15,317 nt of DNA, taken from an uncultured Lachnospiraceae bacterium. GTDB taxonomy: Bacteria; Bacillota; Clostridia; Lachnospirales; Lachnospiraceae. Positions 1-7,014 of this stretch are shown piece after piece (positions within the stretch are counted from its first letter, which is position 1; the number at the start of each line of letters is the position of its first letter). Location of the stretch: assembly GCA_910580005.1 (NCBI GenBank), contig CAJTXH010000065.1, positions 1-15,317 on the forward strand, written 5' to 3'. The translations under genes and the position numbers were made by a program. The notes beneath the pieces are model-generated. The model did not search any database, was not told the DNA's origin, and saw only the letters and a program-made list of their open reading frames with translations.

Positions 1-111
1 TTGACGAAAAAAACGTGTCAAAAATCCTCGAATTTAATTGACTGTGAATAGTAACCAGCTATTCTTATTTTTTTATTAATAAATGCCAGAAAGGTGCATT
101 TTAACACAAAA

Positions 112-120
112 TGTGATAAT
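112..120 (+). promoter_or_regulatory. Candidate extended -10 promoter of the PBP operon
   Basis: The sequence TGTGATAAT holds a TG dinucleotide one base before GATAAT, an extended -10 pattern, about 60 nt before the PBP start. No good -35 stands 17 nt upstream. An alternative is TTGACT at 38-43 with TATTCT at 60-65 (16-nt spacer). Just upstream, AATGC (82-86) and GCATT (96-100) can pair. The ribosome site AGGAGGTG is at 169-176. Confidence 0.4.
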
Positions 121-180
121 ATATTCATCATAAGGGTTTCATAGAAGTATTTTTTAAAAACAGAAAACAGGAGGTGTTTT

Positions 181-2547
181 ATGGCTGTAAATAAAAATAC
201 AAAAAATGTGCCAAAAAATGATAGCAGGCCTGTCAAAAAGAATAAAAAGAAACATAAAAAATTCTGGCTTGGCGTTAAAATTTTCTTGCTTCTGCTTTTA
301 TTAGCAATCCTTGCAGTACTTATAGTATTTTATTTTAAATTTGGAGATGAACTGTTACAGTGGAAAAACGAGGCAGCAAAGGTTATCGAAAATTCAACTG
401 TTGACACATTCCGTTCATCTGAAACAAGTATGGTATACGCATCTAACAACTCAGTAGTGGCAAAGCTTAAAGGCGATAAGGATTCATATTACCTGACATT
501 TGATGAAATACCACAATATGTAAAAGATGCAATGGTCACCATAGAAGACAGGGATTTCTTTAAACACGACGGTGTAAATTTTTTATCAACGTTTAAGGCT
601 GCTGCCTTGCTTGTTAAAAGTAAAATAAAGGGCGAAAAGATACAACGTGGCGGAAGTACAATAACACAACAGACTGCCAAACTTGTATTCCTTACAAATG
701 CTAAAACCTACGAAAGAAAAATAAGGGAAATATTTATAGCCTTTGAAATGGAGAAAAAATACAGTAAAAACCAGATACTTGAGTTTTATATTAATAATAT
801 GTATTTCGCCAATGGTTATTATGGCATAGAAGCTGCAGCAAAAGGTTATTTCAGTAAACCAGCATCAGAGCTTACTTTGCCAGAAACAGCATTTTTATGC
901 GCAATACCAAACAACCCAAGTTTATATGACCCTTTTGATAATTATGATAATACTATAAAGAGAAAATCACGTATATTAGAGCAGATGATGGAAGAGGGCG
1001 TAATAACTGCTGCACAATACAGTGATGCAAATTATGAAGATATTGTACTTAATCCAGCCGAAGCTATTAAAACACAGAACTATATGACAACTTTTGCTGT
1101 AAGATGTGCCGTCAAAGCACTTATGCAGTCACAGGGATTTGAATTTAAATATAAATTTGACAGCAAAGCAGAGGAAGAAGAGTATAATAAAAACTATGAC
1201 GAAGTGTATAACGAATGCCACAGCCTGTTATATACTGGAGGCTACAGAATTTATACTTCACTAAATAAGAAAAAACAGAAACTGCTGCAAAAATCAGTTA
1301 ACGGACAGCTTTCCTCCTTTAAGGAGAAAAAAGATGGCGTATACACTCTCCAGGGTGCTGCTACATGTATTGATAATAAAACTGGATATGTTGTAGCAGT
1401 TGTCGGTGGGCGCAAACAGAAGTCAATAACTGGATATACACTTAACAGGGCATTCCAGAGTTACCGCCAGCCGGGCAGTTCATTTAAACCACTTGTAGTG
1501 TACACCCCACAGCTTGAAAGGAATTATACGCCTGATACAATAGTAGATGATACTTATTTTGAAGACGGACCAAGAAATTCTGATGGTGTTTACTCTGGAA
1601 AAATACCTCTGCGCTACGCAGTTGAAAAATCTAAAAATGTCATTGCATGGAAATTATTTGAAGAACTTACACCTAAAACTGGTTTGTCATATGTGCTAAA
1701 AATGAACTTTAACAGAATAGATGCTAATGATTATTTCCCTGCGGCTTCTCTTGGAGGACTTACTAATGGCGTAACAACAGTTGAAATGGCATCAGGTTAT
1801 TCTGCTATTGAAAATGATGGTGTTTTCCGTGAGCCTACATGCATTAAAAAAATTACTGACTCAGAAGGCAATACGATTGTAAATAACAATAAACTCCGCA
1901 AGGAGAAACAGGTATATGAAAAGAATGCCACACGTATGATGACAAGCATACTTACAGGTGTTTTGAAAACTGGCACAGCAGCAGGCCATGCACTCAGCAA
2001 TATGGCATGTGCAGGCAAGACTGGCACAACAAGTGATAAAAAAGATGGATGGTTCTGCGGCTTTACACCATATTATACAACTGCTGTATGGGTTGGCTAT
2101 GATACACCAAAAACACTTAGTAATTTGTATGGCTCTACTTACCCACTGTCTATATGGGAGGACTTTATGGGAAAAATCCATGAAGGGATGGCATATGAAG
2201 ACTTTAAACCATATGATAACAGCAGTAGCAATGGTGGCAATTATTATGAGGATGGTAATAATAATCCCCCTGTAGTAACTGCGCCCCCAGAAGAGACAAG
2301 AGAACCTGGCGAAGAAAATATAGATATATACGAACCCCCAGAACCATCAGAACCATCAGAAACCCAAAAGCCAGAAGAGACAGACGAACCAGAACCTGGT
2401 AATGATCCTGATATAATCCCTCCAGATGATGATACAGAAGATATTCCTGGAGGAAACGAAGATGACCCAGAAGATGTCGGTAATGATGAACCTGTTACAG
2501 GCATAGATGAAGGACAGGACCCAGAAAGCCTGGATGACCCAGAATAA
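181..2547 (+). CDS. Class A penicillin-binding protein (bifunctional glycosyltransferase/transpeptidase, PBP1A type)
   Basis: This membrane-bound enzyme polymerises lipid II into glycan strands and cross-links the peptides outside the cell. The 788-residue product has a basic cytoplasmic N-terminus, one membrane segment (about 28-52), a GT51 domain (about 85-270) with EDRDFF (catalytic Glu122), RGGSTITQQ (157-165) and the second Glu of RKxxE (Glu183), then a transpeptidase domain (about 385-665). The transpeptidase motifs are all present: SxxK (Ser413-Lys416), SxN (Ser484-Asn486) and KTG (Lys613-Gly615), so it should be active and bind beta-lactams. Residues from about 675 to 788 form a low-complexity tail rich in Pro, Glu and Asp with almost no Lys, including an EPSEPSE repeat. 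The start is supported by AGGAGGTG at 169-176. It is the first gene of a probable envelope operon; the next gene starts 35 nt later. The family assignment is very secure; the role of the tail is unknown. Confidence 0.97.
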   Translation: MAVNKNTKNVPKNDSRPVKKNKKKHKKFWLGVKIFLLLLLLAILAVLIVFYFKFGDELLQWKNEAAKVIENSTVDTFRSSETSMVYASNNSVVAKLKGDKDSYYLTFDEIPQYVKDAMVTIEDRDFFKHDGVNFLSTFKAAALLVKSKIKGEKIQRGGSTITQQTAKLVFLTNAKTYERKIREIFIAFEMEKKYSKNQILEFYINNMYFANGYYGIEAAAKGYFSKPASELTLPETAFLCAIPNNPSLYDPFDNYDNTIKRKSRILEQMMEEGVITAAQYSDANYEDIVLNPAEAIKTQNYMTTFAVRCAVKALMQSQGFEFKYKFDSKAEEEEYNKNYDEVYNECHSLLYTGGYRIYTSLNKKKQKLLQKSVNGQLSSFKEKKDGVYTLQGAATCIDNKTGYVVAVVGGRKQKSITGYTLNRAFQSYRQPGSSFKPLVVYTPQLERNYTPDTIVDDTYFEDGPRNSDGVYSGKIPLRYAVEKSKNVIAWKLFEELTPKTGLSYVLKMNFNRIDANDYFPAASLGGLTNGVTTVEMASGYSAIENDGVFREPTCIKKITDSEGNTIVNNNKLRKEKQVYEKNATRMMTSILTGVLKTGTAAGHALSNMACAGKTGTTSDKKDGWFCGFTPYYTTAVWVGYDTPKTLSNLYGSTYPLSIWEDFMGKIHEGMAYEDFKPYDNSSSNGGNYYEDGNNNPPVVTAPPEETREPGEENIDIYEPPEPSEPSETQKPEETDEPEPGNDPDIIPPDDDTEDIPGGNEDDPEDVGNDEPVTGIDEGQDPESLDDPE

Positions 2548-2582
2548 AACAAAATAATTATATCAGATACAGAGGTATTGAA

Positions 2583-3566
2583 ATGGTTACTATAAGTTTA
2601 TGCATGATTGTTAAAAATGAAGAAAAGGTTTTAAGAAGATGCCTGGACAGTCTGGCAGATATAGCTGATGAAATAATTATTGCTGATACAGGCTCGTCAG
2701 ACAGAACAAAAGATATTGCCTTAGAATATACAGACAATGTATATGACTTCCAATGGACAGGTGATTTTTCTGAAGCAAGGAATTTTGTTTCATCCAAAGC
2801 AACAAAAGATTATATTTACACTGCTGATGCAGACGAATATCTTGATGAGGAAAACAGAGAAAAACTAAAAAGGCTTAAATCAATACTTCTGCCTGAAATA
2901 GAAATTGTACAAATGCTATATTGTACACCACCAGAATTAAGCACTGTGTACAATTTTGAAAAGGAACACAGGGTAAAACTTTATAAAAGAATAAGAAATT
3001 TTACATGGATTGACCCTGTTCACGAAACCCTGCGTATTGACCCAGTTGTATATGACAGTGACATAGAGATACAGCACAGGCCTGTAAATAACCATGCGCC
3101 ACGTGATCTTGAAGCAATGGCCGCCATTTCCAGGTCTGGCAAGAGGCTTTCTAAAAAACTGCACCATATGTATGCTATGGAACTGTTCCGCTCAGGAAGT
3201 GACAATGATTTCTGTGAAGCTGCCCCTGCATTTATACAGACAATAGAACAGGATGGCAGAAGCATGGACGAAGTAAAAGAAGCATTGTGTGTACTGGCAA
3301 GGTATTACCGTATTAAAAATGACCTGGCAGGATTTTTTACTAATGCCCTGAAAGATGCCGTAACAGAGCCAAGCGCAGAAACATGCTGCGAACTTGGCAT
3401 GTATTATGAAAATACTTGTAATTATAATGAAGCAATGATTTGGTACCAGAATGCACTAACAGAAACAGAAAGCATACTGGATATAAGGACATCTGGTGAA
3501 ATTCCACAAAGCGGCCTTGAAAGATGCCAGCTTAAAAGTGGTACAGATATGGCGTATAAGCCCTGA
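2583..3566 (+). CDS. GT2 glycosyltransferase with C-terminal TPR-like region
   Basis: The N-terminal half is a GT-A fold family 2 glycosyltransferase: SLCMIVKNEE at 5-14, DTGSSDRT at 35-42 (nucleotide-sugar site) and the metal-binding DxD as ADADEYL (Asp82, Asp84). WIDPVHE (142-148) is typical of the subgroup with TPR tails. The C-terminal part (about 195-315) is helical; ETCCELGMYYENTCNYNEA (266-284) looks like a TPR unit. The protein ends soon after the last helix, so its tail may be shorter than in relatives. No signal peptide or membrane segment is visible, so it should act in the cytoplasm on a sugar-nucleotide donor; the acceptor cannot be told. AGAGG at 2571-2575 supports the start. 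It lies between the PBP and the ArsR gene and is probably co-transcribed with both. Confidence 0.9.
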   Translation: MVTISLCMIVKNEEKVLRRCLDSLADIADEIIIADTGSSDRTKDIALEYTDNVYDFQWTGDFSEARNFVSSKATKDYIYTADADEYLDEENREKLKRLKSILLPEIEIVQMLYCTPPELSTVYNFEKEHRVKLYKRIRNFTWIDPVHETLRIDPVVYDSDIEIQHRPVNNHAPRDLEAMAAISRSGKRLSKKLHHMYAMELFRSGSDNDFCEAAPAFIQTIEQDGRSMDEVKEALCVLARYYRIKNDLAGFFTNALKDAVTEPSAETCCELGMYYENTCNYNEAMIWYQNALTETESILDIRTSGEIPQSGLERCQLKSGTDMAYKP

Positions 3567-3576
3567 AAGGTTAATT

Positions 3577-3924
3577 ATGGAAGAAAAAACAGAGTATATA
3601 ACTATTAATAAAGAAACTGCTAATGAAATAGAAAATAAAATGCCAGAAGAAAGCAAGCTTTATGAATTAGCCGATCTATTTAAAGTATTTGGTGACTCCA
3701 CAAGGATAAAAATACTTTATGTCTTATTTGAAAATGAAATGTGTGTATATGATATCGCAAATATTTTAAATATGACACAAAGTGCAATATCACACCAGTT
3801 ACGTATACTTAAACAGAACAGGCTCGTCCGCTTCAGGAAAGAAGGCAAAACAGTGCTGTATACCCTGGCAGATGAACACGTATTTACAATACTAAGGCAG
3901 GGTATAGAACATGTAGAAGAATAA
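3577..3924 (+). CDS. ArsR/SmtB-family metal-sensing repressor with alpha-5 zinc-site signature
   Basis: The 115-residue winged-helix protein has ELADLFKVFGDSTRIKIL (30-47), a recognition helix TQSAISHQLRILKQ (67-80) and a wing RFRKEGKTVLYTL (85-97). The last helix carries Asp99, His101, His112 and Glu115, exactly the DxH(10)HxxE pattern that binds zinc or cobalt across the dimer in SmtB/CzrA sensors. A single Cys (Cys56) sits where CadC-type sensors have ELCVCD, so the alpha-3 cadmium/lead site looks incomplete. The open frame extends upstream to 3496, but that part overlaps the glycosyltransferase; GAAAGG (3565-3570) six bases before ATG 3577 fixes the start. Metal binding should release DNA. 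Relatives usually sit beside a cation-exporting P-type ATPase; here the neighbours are envelope genes, so the target is not evident. Confidence 0.9.
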   Translation: MEEKTEYITINKETANEIENKMPEESKLYELADLFKVFGDSTRIKILYVLFENEMCVYDIANILNMTQSAISHQLRILKQNRLVRFRKEGKTVLYTLADEHVFTILRQGIEHVEE

Positions 3925-4016
3925 TTCTTAAAAAAAAGGCAAAATAAATGAAAGAAGACGGCAGAAGCTAAACCAGGCACTATAAGCCTTGGAATAAATC
4001 TTTAGGAAATACTTGT

Positions 4017-4907
4017 ATGACCCATAAAATTAAAAGAATAATAAAAAGAAACAGGCAGCAGATAGTTTATGCAATATCTGGAATTACTTTTATGCTAGTA
4101 ATAATATCTGCTGCATATACAATAAAACAATTATATATGGAAAATAATATAGGAAGAGCGGTAACTACAATAGCTGTAGTTACCGCCCCACCAAAGCCAC
4201 CAAAAGAAAAAATCCTGACATACACCCCTGCACCAGAACAAAAACATCCTCTTATAAAAGACTATCCATCATATAGCGAAGAAAATATATTTACATTTCT
4301 ACAAGGCCCTAAATCATGGGAAAAACGTATTGACTGGTCAGGCTCATGGGGAAAAGAATTTTATGACGGAGGCTCATTTGGAGGATTTGGCTGTGGGCTC
4401 TGCTGCCTTGCAAATGTGTATTCAACTATAAGCACATTCCAGTGTACACCTGTTGATATGTATAAATTTACAAGGAAAACTACTGGATATGGCGGAGGCG
4501 GCGCTATTTCATGGGATTGTATGGACACCGCCCTCAATAAACTTGGCTTTAGTACAAGCCTTAAACGCAAACCACGTAGTTACAAAGCTTTTAGGGAGCA
4601 AATAGCAGCCTCAGAATGCAGCATAGTGCTTATAAGCAGTGATGATTCTAAGTGCTACTGGAAAAACACACCTGGACACTATGTAACAATATTTTCATAT
4701 GATAAACAAACTGGCACTGTGTTCCTGGCAGACTCTGGAAACCCAGACCATAACAGGCAGCGTGTAAGGCTGAATAAGATTTATAAATCACTAAAAACCG
4801 CAAGTGAATGGCAGTACCTTATAGCTGGAGATTACAATAGTAAAAATGATACATGGAAACATAAAAAAGCAGACGGAAGATGGGTAAGGCCTGTATATAT
4901 ACCATAA
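4017..4907 (+). CDS. Membrane-anchored C39-like cysteine peptidase
   Basis: The 296-residue protein has a basic N-terminus (KIKRIIKRNRQQ), one hydrophobic segment (about 17-38) that should anchor it with the rest outside, a Pro-rich linker (about 54-82), then a papain-like C39_2 domain. The motif GGFGCGLCCLANVYS (122-136) matches the family's GCGPxS nucleophile motif, giving Cys126 as the catalytic residue; Pro is replaced by Leu. GHYVTIFSYD (220-229) supplies His221, and LADSGNPD (238-245) the likely acidic partner Asp239. Family members cleave peptides or amide bonds in surface or secreted proteins; the substrate cannot be inferred. AGGAAA at 4004-4009 supports the start. It follows ArsR by 92 nt with no strong terminator between, so it may be the last gene of the PBP operon. 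It converges with the ABC permease (67-nt gap). Confidence 0.75.
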   Translation: MTHKIKRIIKRNRQQIVYAISGITFMLVIISAAYTIKQLYMENNIGRAVTTIAVVTAPPKPPKEKILTYTPAPEQKHPLIKDYPSYSEENIFTFLQGPKSWEKRIDWSGSWGKEFYDGGSFGGFGCGLCCLANVYSTISTFQCTPVDMYKFTRKTTGYGGGGAISWDCMDTALNKLGFSTSLKRKPRSYKAFREQIAASECSIVLISSDDSKCYWKNTPGHYVTIFSYDKQTGTVFLADSGNPDHNRQRVRLNKIYKSLKTASEWQYLIAGDYNSKNDTWKHKKADGRWVRPVYIP

Positions 4908-4974
4908 ACACATTAATATACACATCCTCCAGCACAAAATTTTTTGTACCATTCCAGCAAGAAAAGAAGCCAAT

Positions 4975-5802
4975 TTACTCTAAATTTAATTTTTTCTGCA
5001 TAAGTTTTACTGAAACAATATTGTATATTATAGCTAAAACTGCCATTATAACTATTGCCAGGCACAATATAACAGAAGTATATCCCACTACTGCCTTTTC
5101 ATCTGCAAAGTTAAAATCCGATAACAATGCTGTTGTAATAAATAAAATTACAATGATTATCTGCGAAATAATATATGTTGCTATATAAGCAATAATTGAT
5201 ATTAAATCCTTGTTTGCCCCTTTTCCAAAAGGCAGGCTGTAACCTATATTAAGGCTTGCAAAGAGCTGTGATATAGATGAATAGAGTGCAACCATAAACA
5301 ATATTATTACACATGCTATATAAAAATTACCATTCACTCCATATTTTAATGTACCATAGTGGAATGTTGCCATAGCAGTTTTAATTTCAGCCCATCCAAT
5401 ACCAGAAAGTTTTGGCAGCCCTGAAAGTATTATTGAAAATATTATTACTGCCGCATCTGTAATAAAGAACAACATTGCAGTAATTATTTTACTATAGTAA
5501 AGTTTTACAGGTGATACAGGAAGGGTATGCATAAGATAACCTTCATCCCGCAAAAGATTATTTCTGTATCTTAATACTACCATGACTAATGTAATAACAC
5601 ATATTGAAATAGCAGATAATATAAGCATGAAGGCTGAAGCTGCAAATAACATTCTGCTTATGCCTTTAAAAGTACCATATGGTATATCAGATATAATTAA
5701 CATAATCCTTGCAAAAAGGGCACATAATACTATAAATGCATATGCTGAAGTAATTATACGGCTGCCTGATTTTAAATCATATTTAATTAATTTCCCTAAC
5801 AT
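4975..5802 (-). CDS. ABC transporter permease (ABC-2-like), partner of the YtrA-type cassette
   Basis: The 275-residue integral membrane protein has about six hydrophobic helices (near 18-40, 50-78, 102-127, 155-180, 201-226 and 238-264) and a cytoplasmic N-terminus MLGKLIKYDLK, a common start for permeases of this kind. The conserved-looking loop LMHTLPVSPVKLYYSK lies before the third helix. It would form the membrane channel for the ATPase encoded just upstream; export of a drug, peptide or lipid-like molecule is the usual role, but the substrate is unknown. Its ATG lies inside the end of the ATPase gene (7-nt overlap including the stop), and its ribosome site AGGGAGGTG (around 5809-5817) is also within that gene, which points to translational coupling. 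Confidence 0.85.
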   Translation of the reverse strand: MLGKLIKYDLKSGSRIITSAYAFIVLCALFARIMLIISDIPYGTFKGISRMLFAASAFMLILSAISICVITLVMVVLRYRNNLLRDEGYLMHTLPVSPVKLYYSKIITAMLFFITDAAVIIFSIILSGLPKLSGIGWAEIKTAMATFHYGTLKYGVNGNFYIACVIILFMVALYSSISQLFASLNIGYSLPFGKGANKDLISIIAYIATYIISQIIIVILFITTALLSDFNFADEKAVVGYTSVILCLAIVIMAVLAIIYNIVSVKLMQKKLNLE

Positions 5803-6494
5803 GCAAACACCTCCCTGAATAATGAGTCAACTGATTTTCCTTTATTGCTTCTTATATCATCTACACTTTCATGTAGCACCATCTGCCCATTTTTTATAAA
5901 TATAACATCATCAAGCACTTTTTCCACATCACTTATAAGATGTGTAGATATAATTACCCCTGCTTTTTCATTATAATTTTTAAGTATTGTCCTTAAAATA
6001 AAATCCCTGGCAGCAGGGTCAACACCTCCCATTGGTTCATCCAGCAGGTAAAGTTTTGCCTTCCTGCTCATAACAAGTACAAGCTGTACCTTTTCCCTGT
6101 TGCCCTTTGACAAAGTCCTTATCCTGGCAGCAGGGCTTATATCAAGGCTTTTTAACATCCCTTCTGCTGTATCACTTGAAAAGTCATTATAAAAATCACT
6201 AAAAAACTTTATAGTTTCACTTACCTTCATCCCAGGCGTAAAATATGGACGCTCGGGAAGGTATGAAACTATTTTTTTACTTTCAATGCCAATTTTGCTT
6301 CCTCCTGCAAGGACTTCGCCTTCATCTGCATTCAGAATACCAGCTATTACTTTAATTAATGTTGTCTTTCCACTTCCATTAGGACCAAGCAGCCCTGTAA
6401 TTTTTCCGCTTTCAACAGATACTGATAAATTATTTATTGCAATTTTGCTTCCATATCTTTTCGTTAAATTACGGCATTCTAAGATATTTTCCAT
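5796..6494 (-). CDS. ABC transporter ATP-binding protein
   Basis: The 232-residue cytoplasmic ATPase energises the permease encoded next. Visible motifs are Walker A GPNGSGKTT (37-45), the signature LSKGNREKV (128-136) in place of LSGGQ, Walker B LYLLDEP (148-154) with catalytic Glu153, a D-loop GGVDPAAR, and the switch His185 in STHLISD. At the Q-loop position the protein reads SYLPERP, with Glu81 instead of Gln; Pro-Glu/Asp variants are, from memory, common in this regulator-linked subfamily. It lies 30 nt after the GntR gene and overlaps the permease start by 7 nt. The layout GntR-ATPase-permease is that of Bacillus ytr-type operons, often induced by cell-wall stress; that role is inference here. 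Confidence 0.93.
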   Translation of the reverse strand: MENILECRNLTKRYGSKIAINNLSVSVESGKITGLLGPNGSGKTTLIKVIAGILNADEGEVLAGGSKIGIESKKIVSYLPERPYFTPGMKVSETIKFFSDFYNDFSSDTAEGMLKSLDISPAARIRTLSKGNREKVQLVLVMSRKAKLYLLDEPMGGVDPAARDFILRTILKNYNEKAGVIISTHLISDVEKVLDDVIFIKNGQMVLHESVDDIRSNKGKSVDSLFREVFAC

Positions 6495-6524
6495 TTTAAT
6501 CTACTTTCCTTTCTTCTTATAAAC

Positions 6525-6896
6525 TTACAGGCTATTATCCTGCCAGTACTTTTCAATAAACCTGATACAGTCTTCCATTGAATAGCCAAGTTTTTTCATA
6601 TTTTCCACAAATATCTTAATACATTCCATCATCATTTCCTCCTGTAAATTATTAGCATTAGACGGGTTATCAGATACATACCTGCCAGATGTCCTTTTTG
6701 AACATAAAAGCCCTTCTCTTTCAAGCTCTGAAAGGGCTTTCTGCATGGTATTAGGATTTACTTTCGCTTCAACTGCAAGTTCCCTTACAGAGGGAAGTTT
6801 ATCACCAGCTTTAAGGATGCCTGTTGCAATCATTGCTTTAATCTGCTCCATAATCTGCTGGTAAATAGGAAAGTCATTATTAAACTTCCATTCCAA
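6525..6896 (-). CDS. GntR-family (YtrA subfamily) repressor, TTG start
   Basis: The 123-residue protein is the short YtrA type: an N-terminal winged helix (FNNDFPIYQQIMEQIKAMI; LPSVRELAVEAKVNPNTMQKAL at about 34-55; ERE-GLLCSKRTSGRYV) and only about 45 helical residues after it, too few for a FadR or HutC effector domain. The start codon is TTG at 6896, six bases after AGGGAGGT (6903-6910); no in-frame ATG offers a better start. It is the first gene of the operon with the ABC ATPase and permease, and should repress it by binding the palindrome at 6914-6949. YtrA-type proteins are usually released under envelope or antibiotic stress; the inducer here is unknown. Confidence 0.93.
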   Translation of the reverse strand: MEWKFNNDFPIYQQIMEQIKAMIATGILKAGDKLPSVRELAVEAKVNPNTMQKALSELEREGLLCSKRTSGRYVSDNPSNANNLQEEMMMECIKIFVENMKKLGYSMEDCIRFIEKYWQDNSL

Positions 6897-6913
6897 ACAA
6901 ATACCTCCCTTTT

Positions 6914-6949
6914 TGTATTATTGTATTATATATATAATACAATAATACA
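6914..6949. promoter_or_regulatory. Perfect 36-bp palindrome, probable GntR operator
   Basis: Each arm consists of two tandem copies of the 8-bp unit TGTATTAT (6914-6921 and 6922-6929), then a central ATAT, then two copies of the complement ATAATACA (6934-6941 and 6942-6949). Symmetry is exact over all 36 bases. It overlaps the -10 region and transcription start of the gntR operon and ends a few bases before the ribosome site, the expected place for an autorepressor. The nested half-sites could seat two dimers. Confidence 0.8.
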
Positions 6950-6967
6950 GTAAGACGATTTTGTCAA
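6939..6967 (-). promoter_or_regulatory. Promoter of the gntR-ABC operon
   Basis: On the minus strand a perfect -35 TTGACA (6967-6962) is followed after 17 nt by TATTGT (6944-6939) as -10. The -10 lies inside the palindrome, so repressor binding would block polymerase. A TATAAT at 6930-6925 is an alternative -10, but it lacks a -35 at the right distance. Confidence 0.65.
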
Positions 6968-6974
6968 TAGTTTT

Positions 6975-7013
6975 TTAAAGCCCCTGCGTTTTTCTGTTTA
7001 GCAGGGGCTTTAA
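6975..7013 (-). terminator. GC-rich hairpin after the HipA-like gene
   Basis: A 13-bp perfect stem (6975-6987 pairing with 7001-7013; core GCCCCTGC/GCAGGGGC) with a 13-nt loop begins one base after the stop codon of the kinase gene. On the minus strand only three T follow the GC core before an A run, so it is a weak textbook terminator, but placement between that stop and the next promoter fits termination or 3'-end protection. Confidence 0.55.
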
Positions 7014-7014
7014 C

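Noticed and set aside
1..21. TTGAC/GTCAA inverted repeat at the left edge
   Set aside because: Five-base arms with an 11-base A-rich loop at the window border; could be chance and the context is cut off.
2244..2552. Ser/Gly/Pro-rich open frame on the minus strand
   Set aside because: It is the mirror of the acidic repeat tail of the PBP gene, has no ribosome site and biased composition; a shadow frame.
3490..3566. Frameshift at the 3' end of the glycosyltransferase
   Set aside because: The other frames do not continue a TPR-like sequence, and the stop is followed at once by a good ribosome site for ArsR; a naturally short tail is simpler.
3496..3576. Upstream extension of the ArsR frame
   Set aside because: It overlaps the glycosyltransferase end and lacks a ribosome site, while ATG 3577 has a proper one.
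3971..3990. CCAGGC/GCCTTGG hairpin between the ArsR and C39 genes as a terminator
   Set aside because: Only six pairs with a bulge and no T tract after it; the two genes may well be co-transcribed.
4934..4947. ACAAAA/TTTTGT dyad between convergent genes as a terminator
   Set aside because: The loop would be two to four bases and the stem is all A-T apart from one pair; too weak to call.
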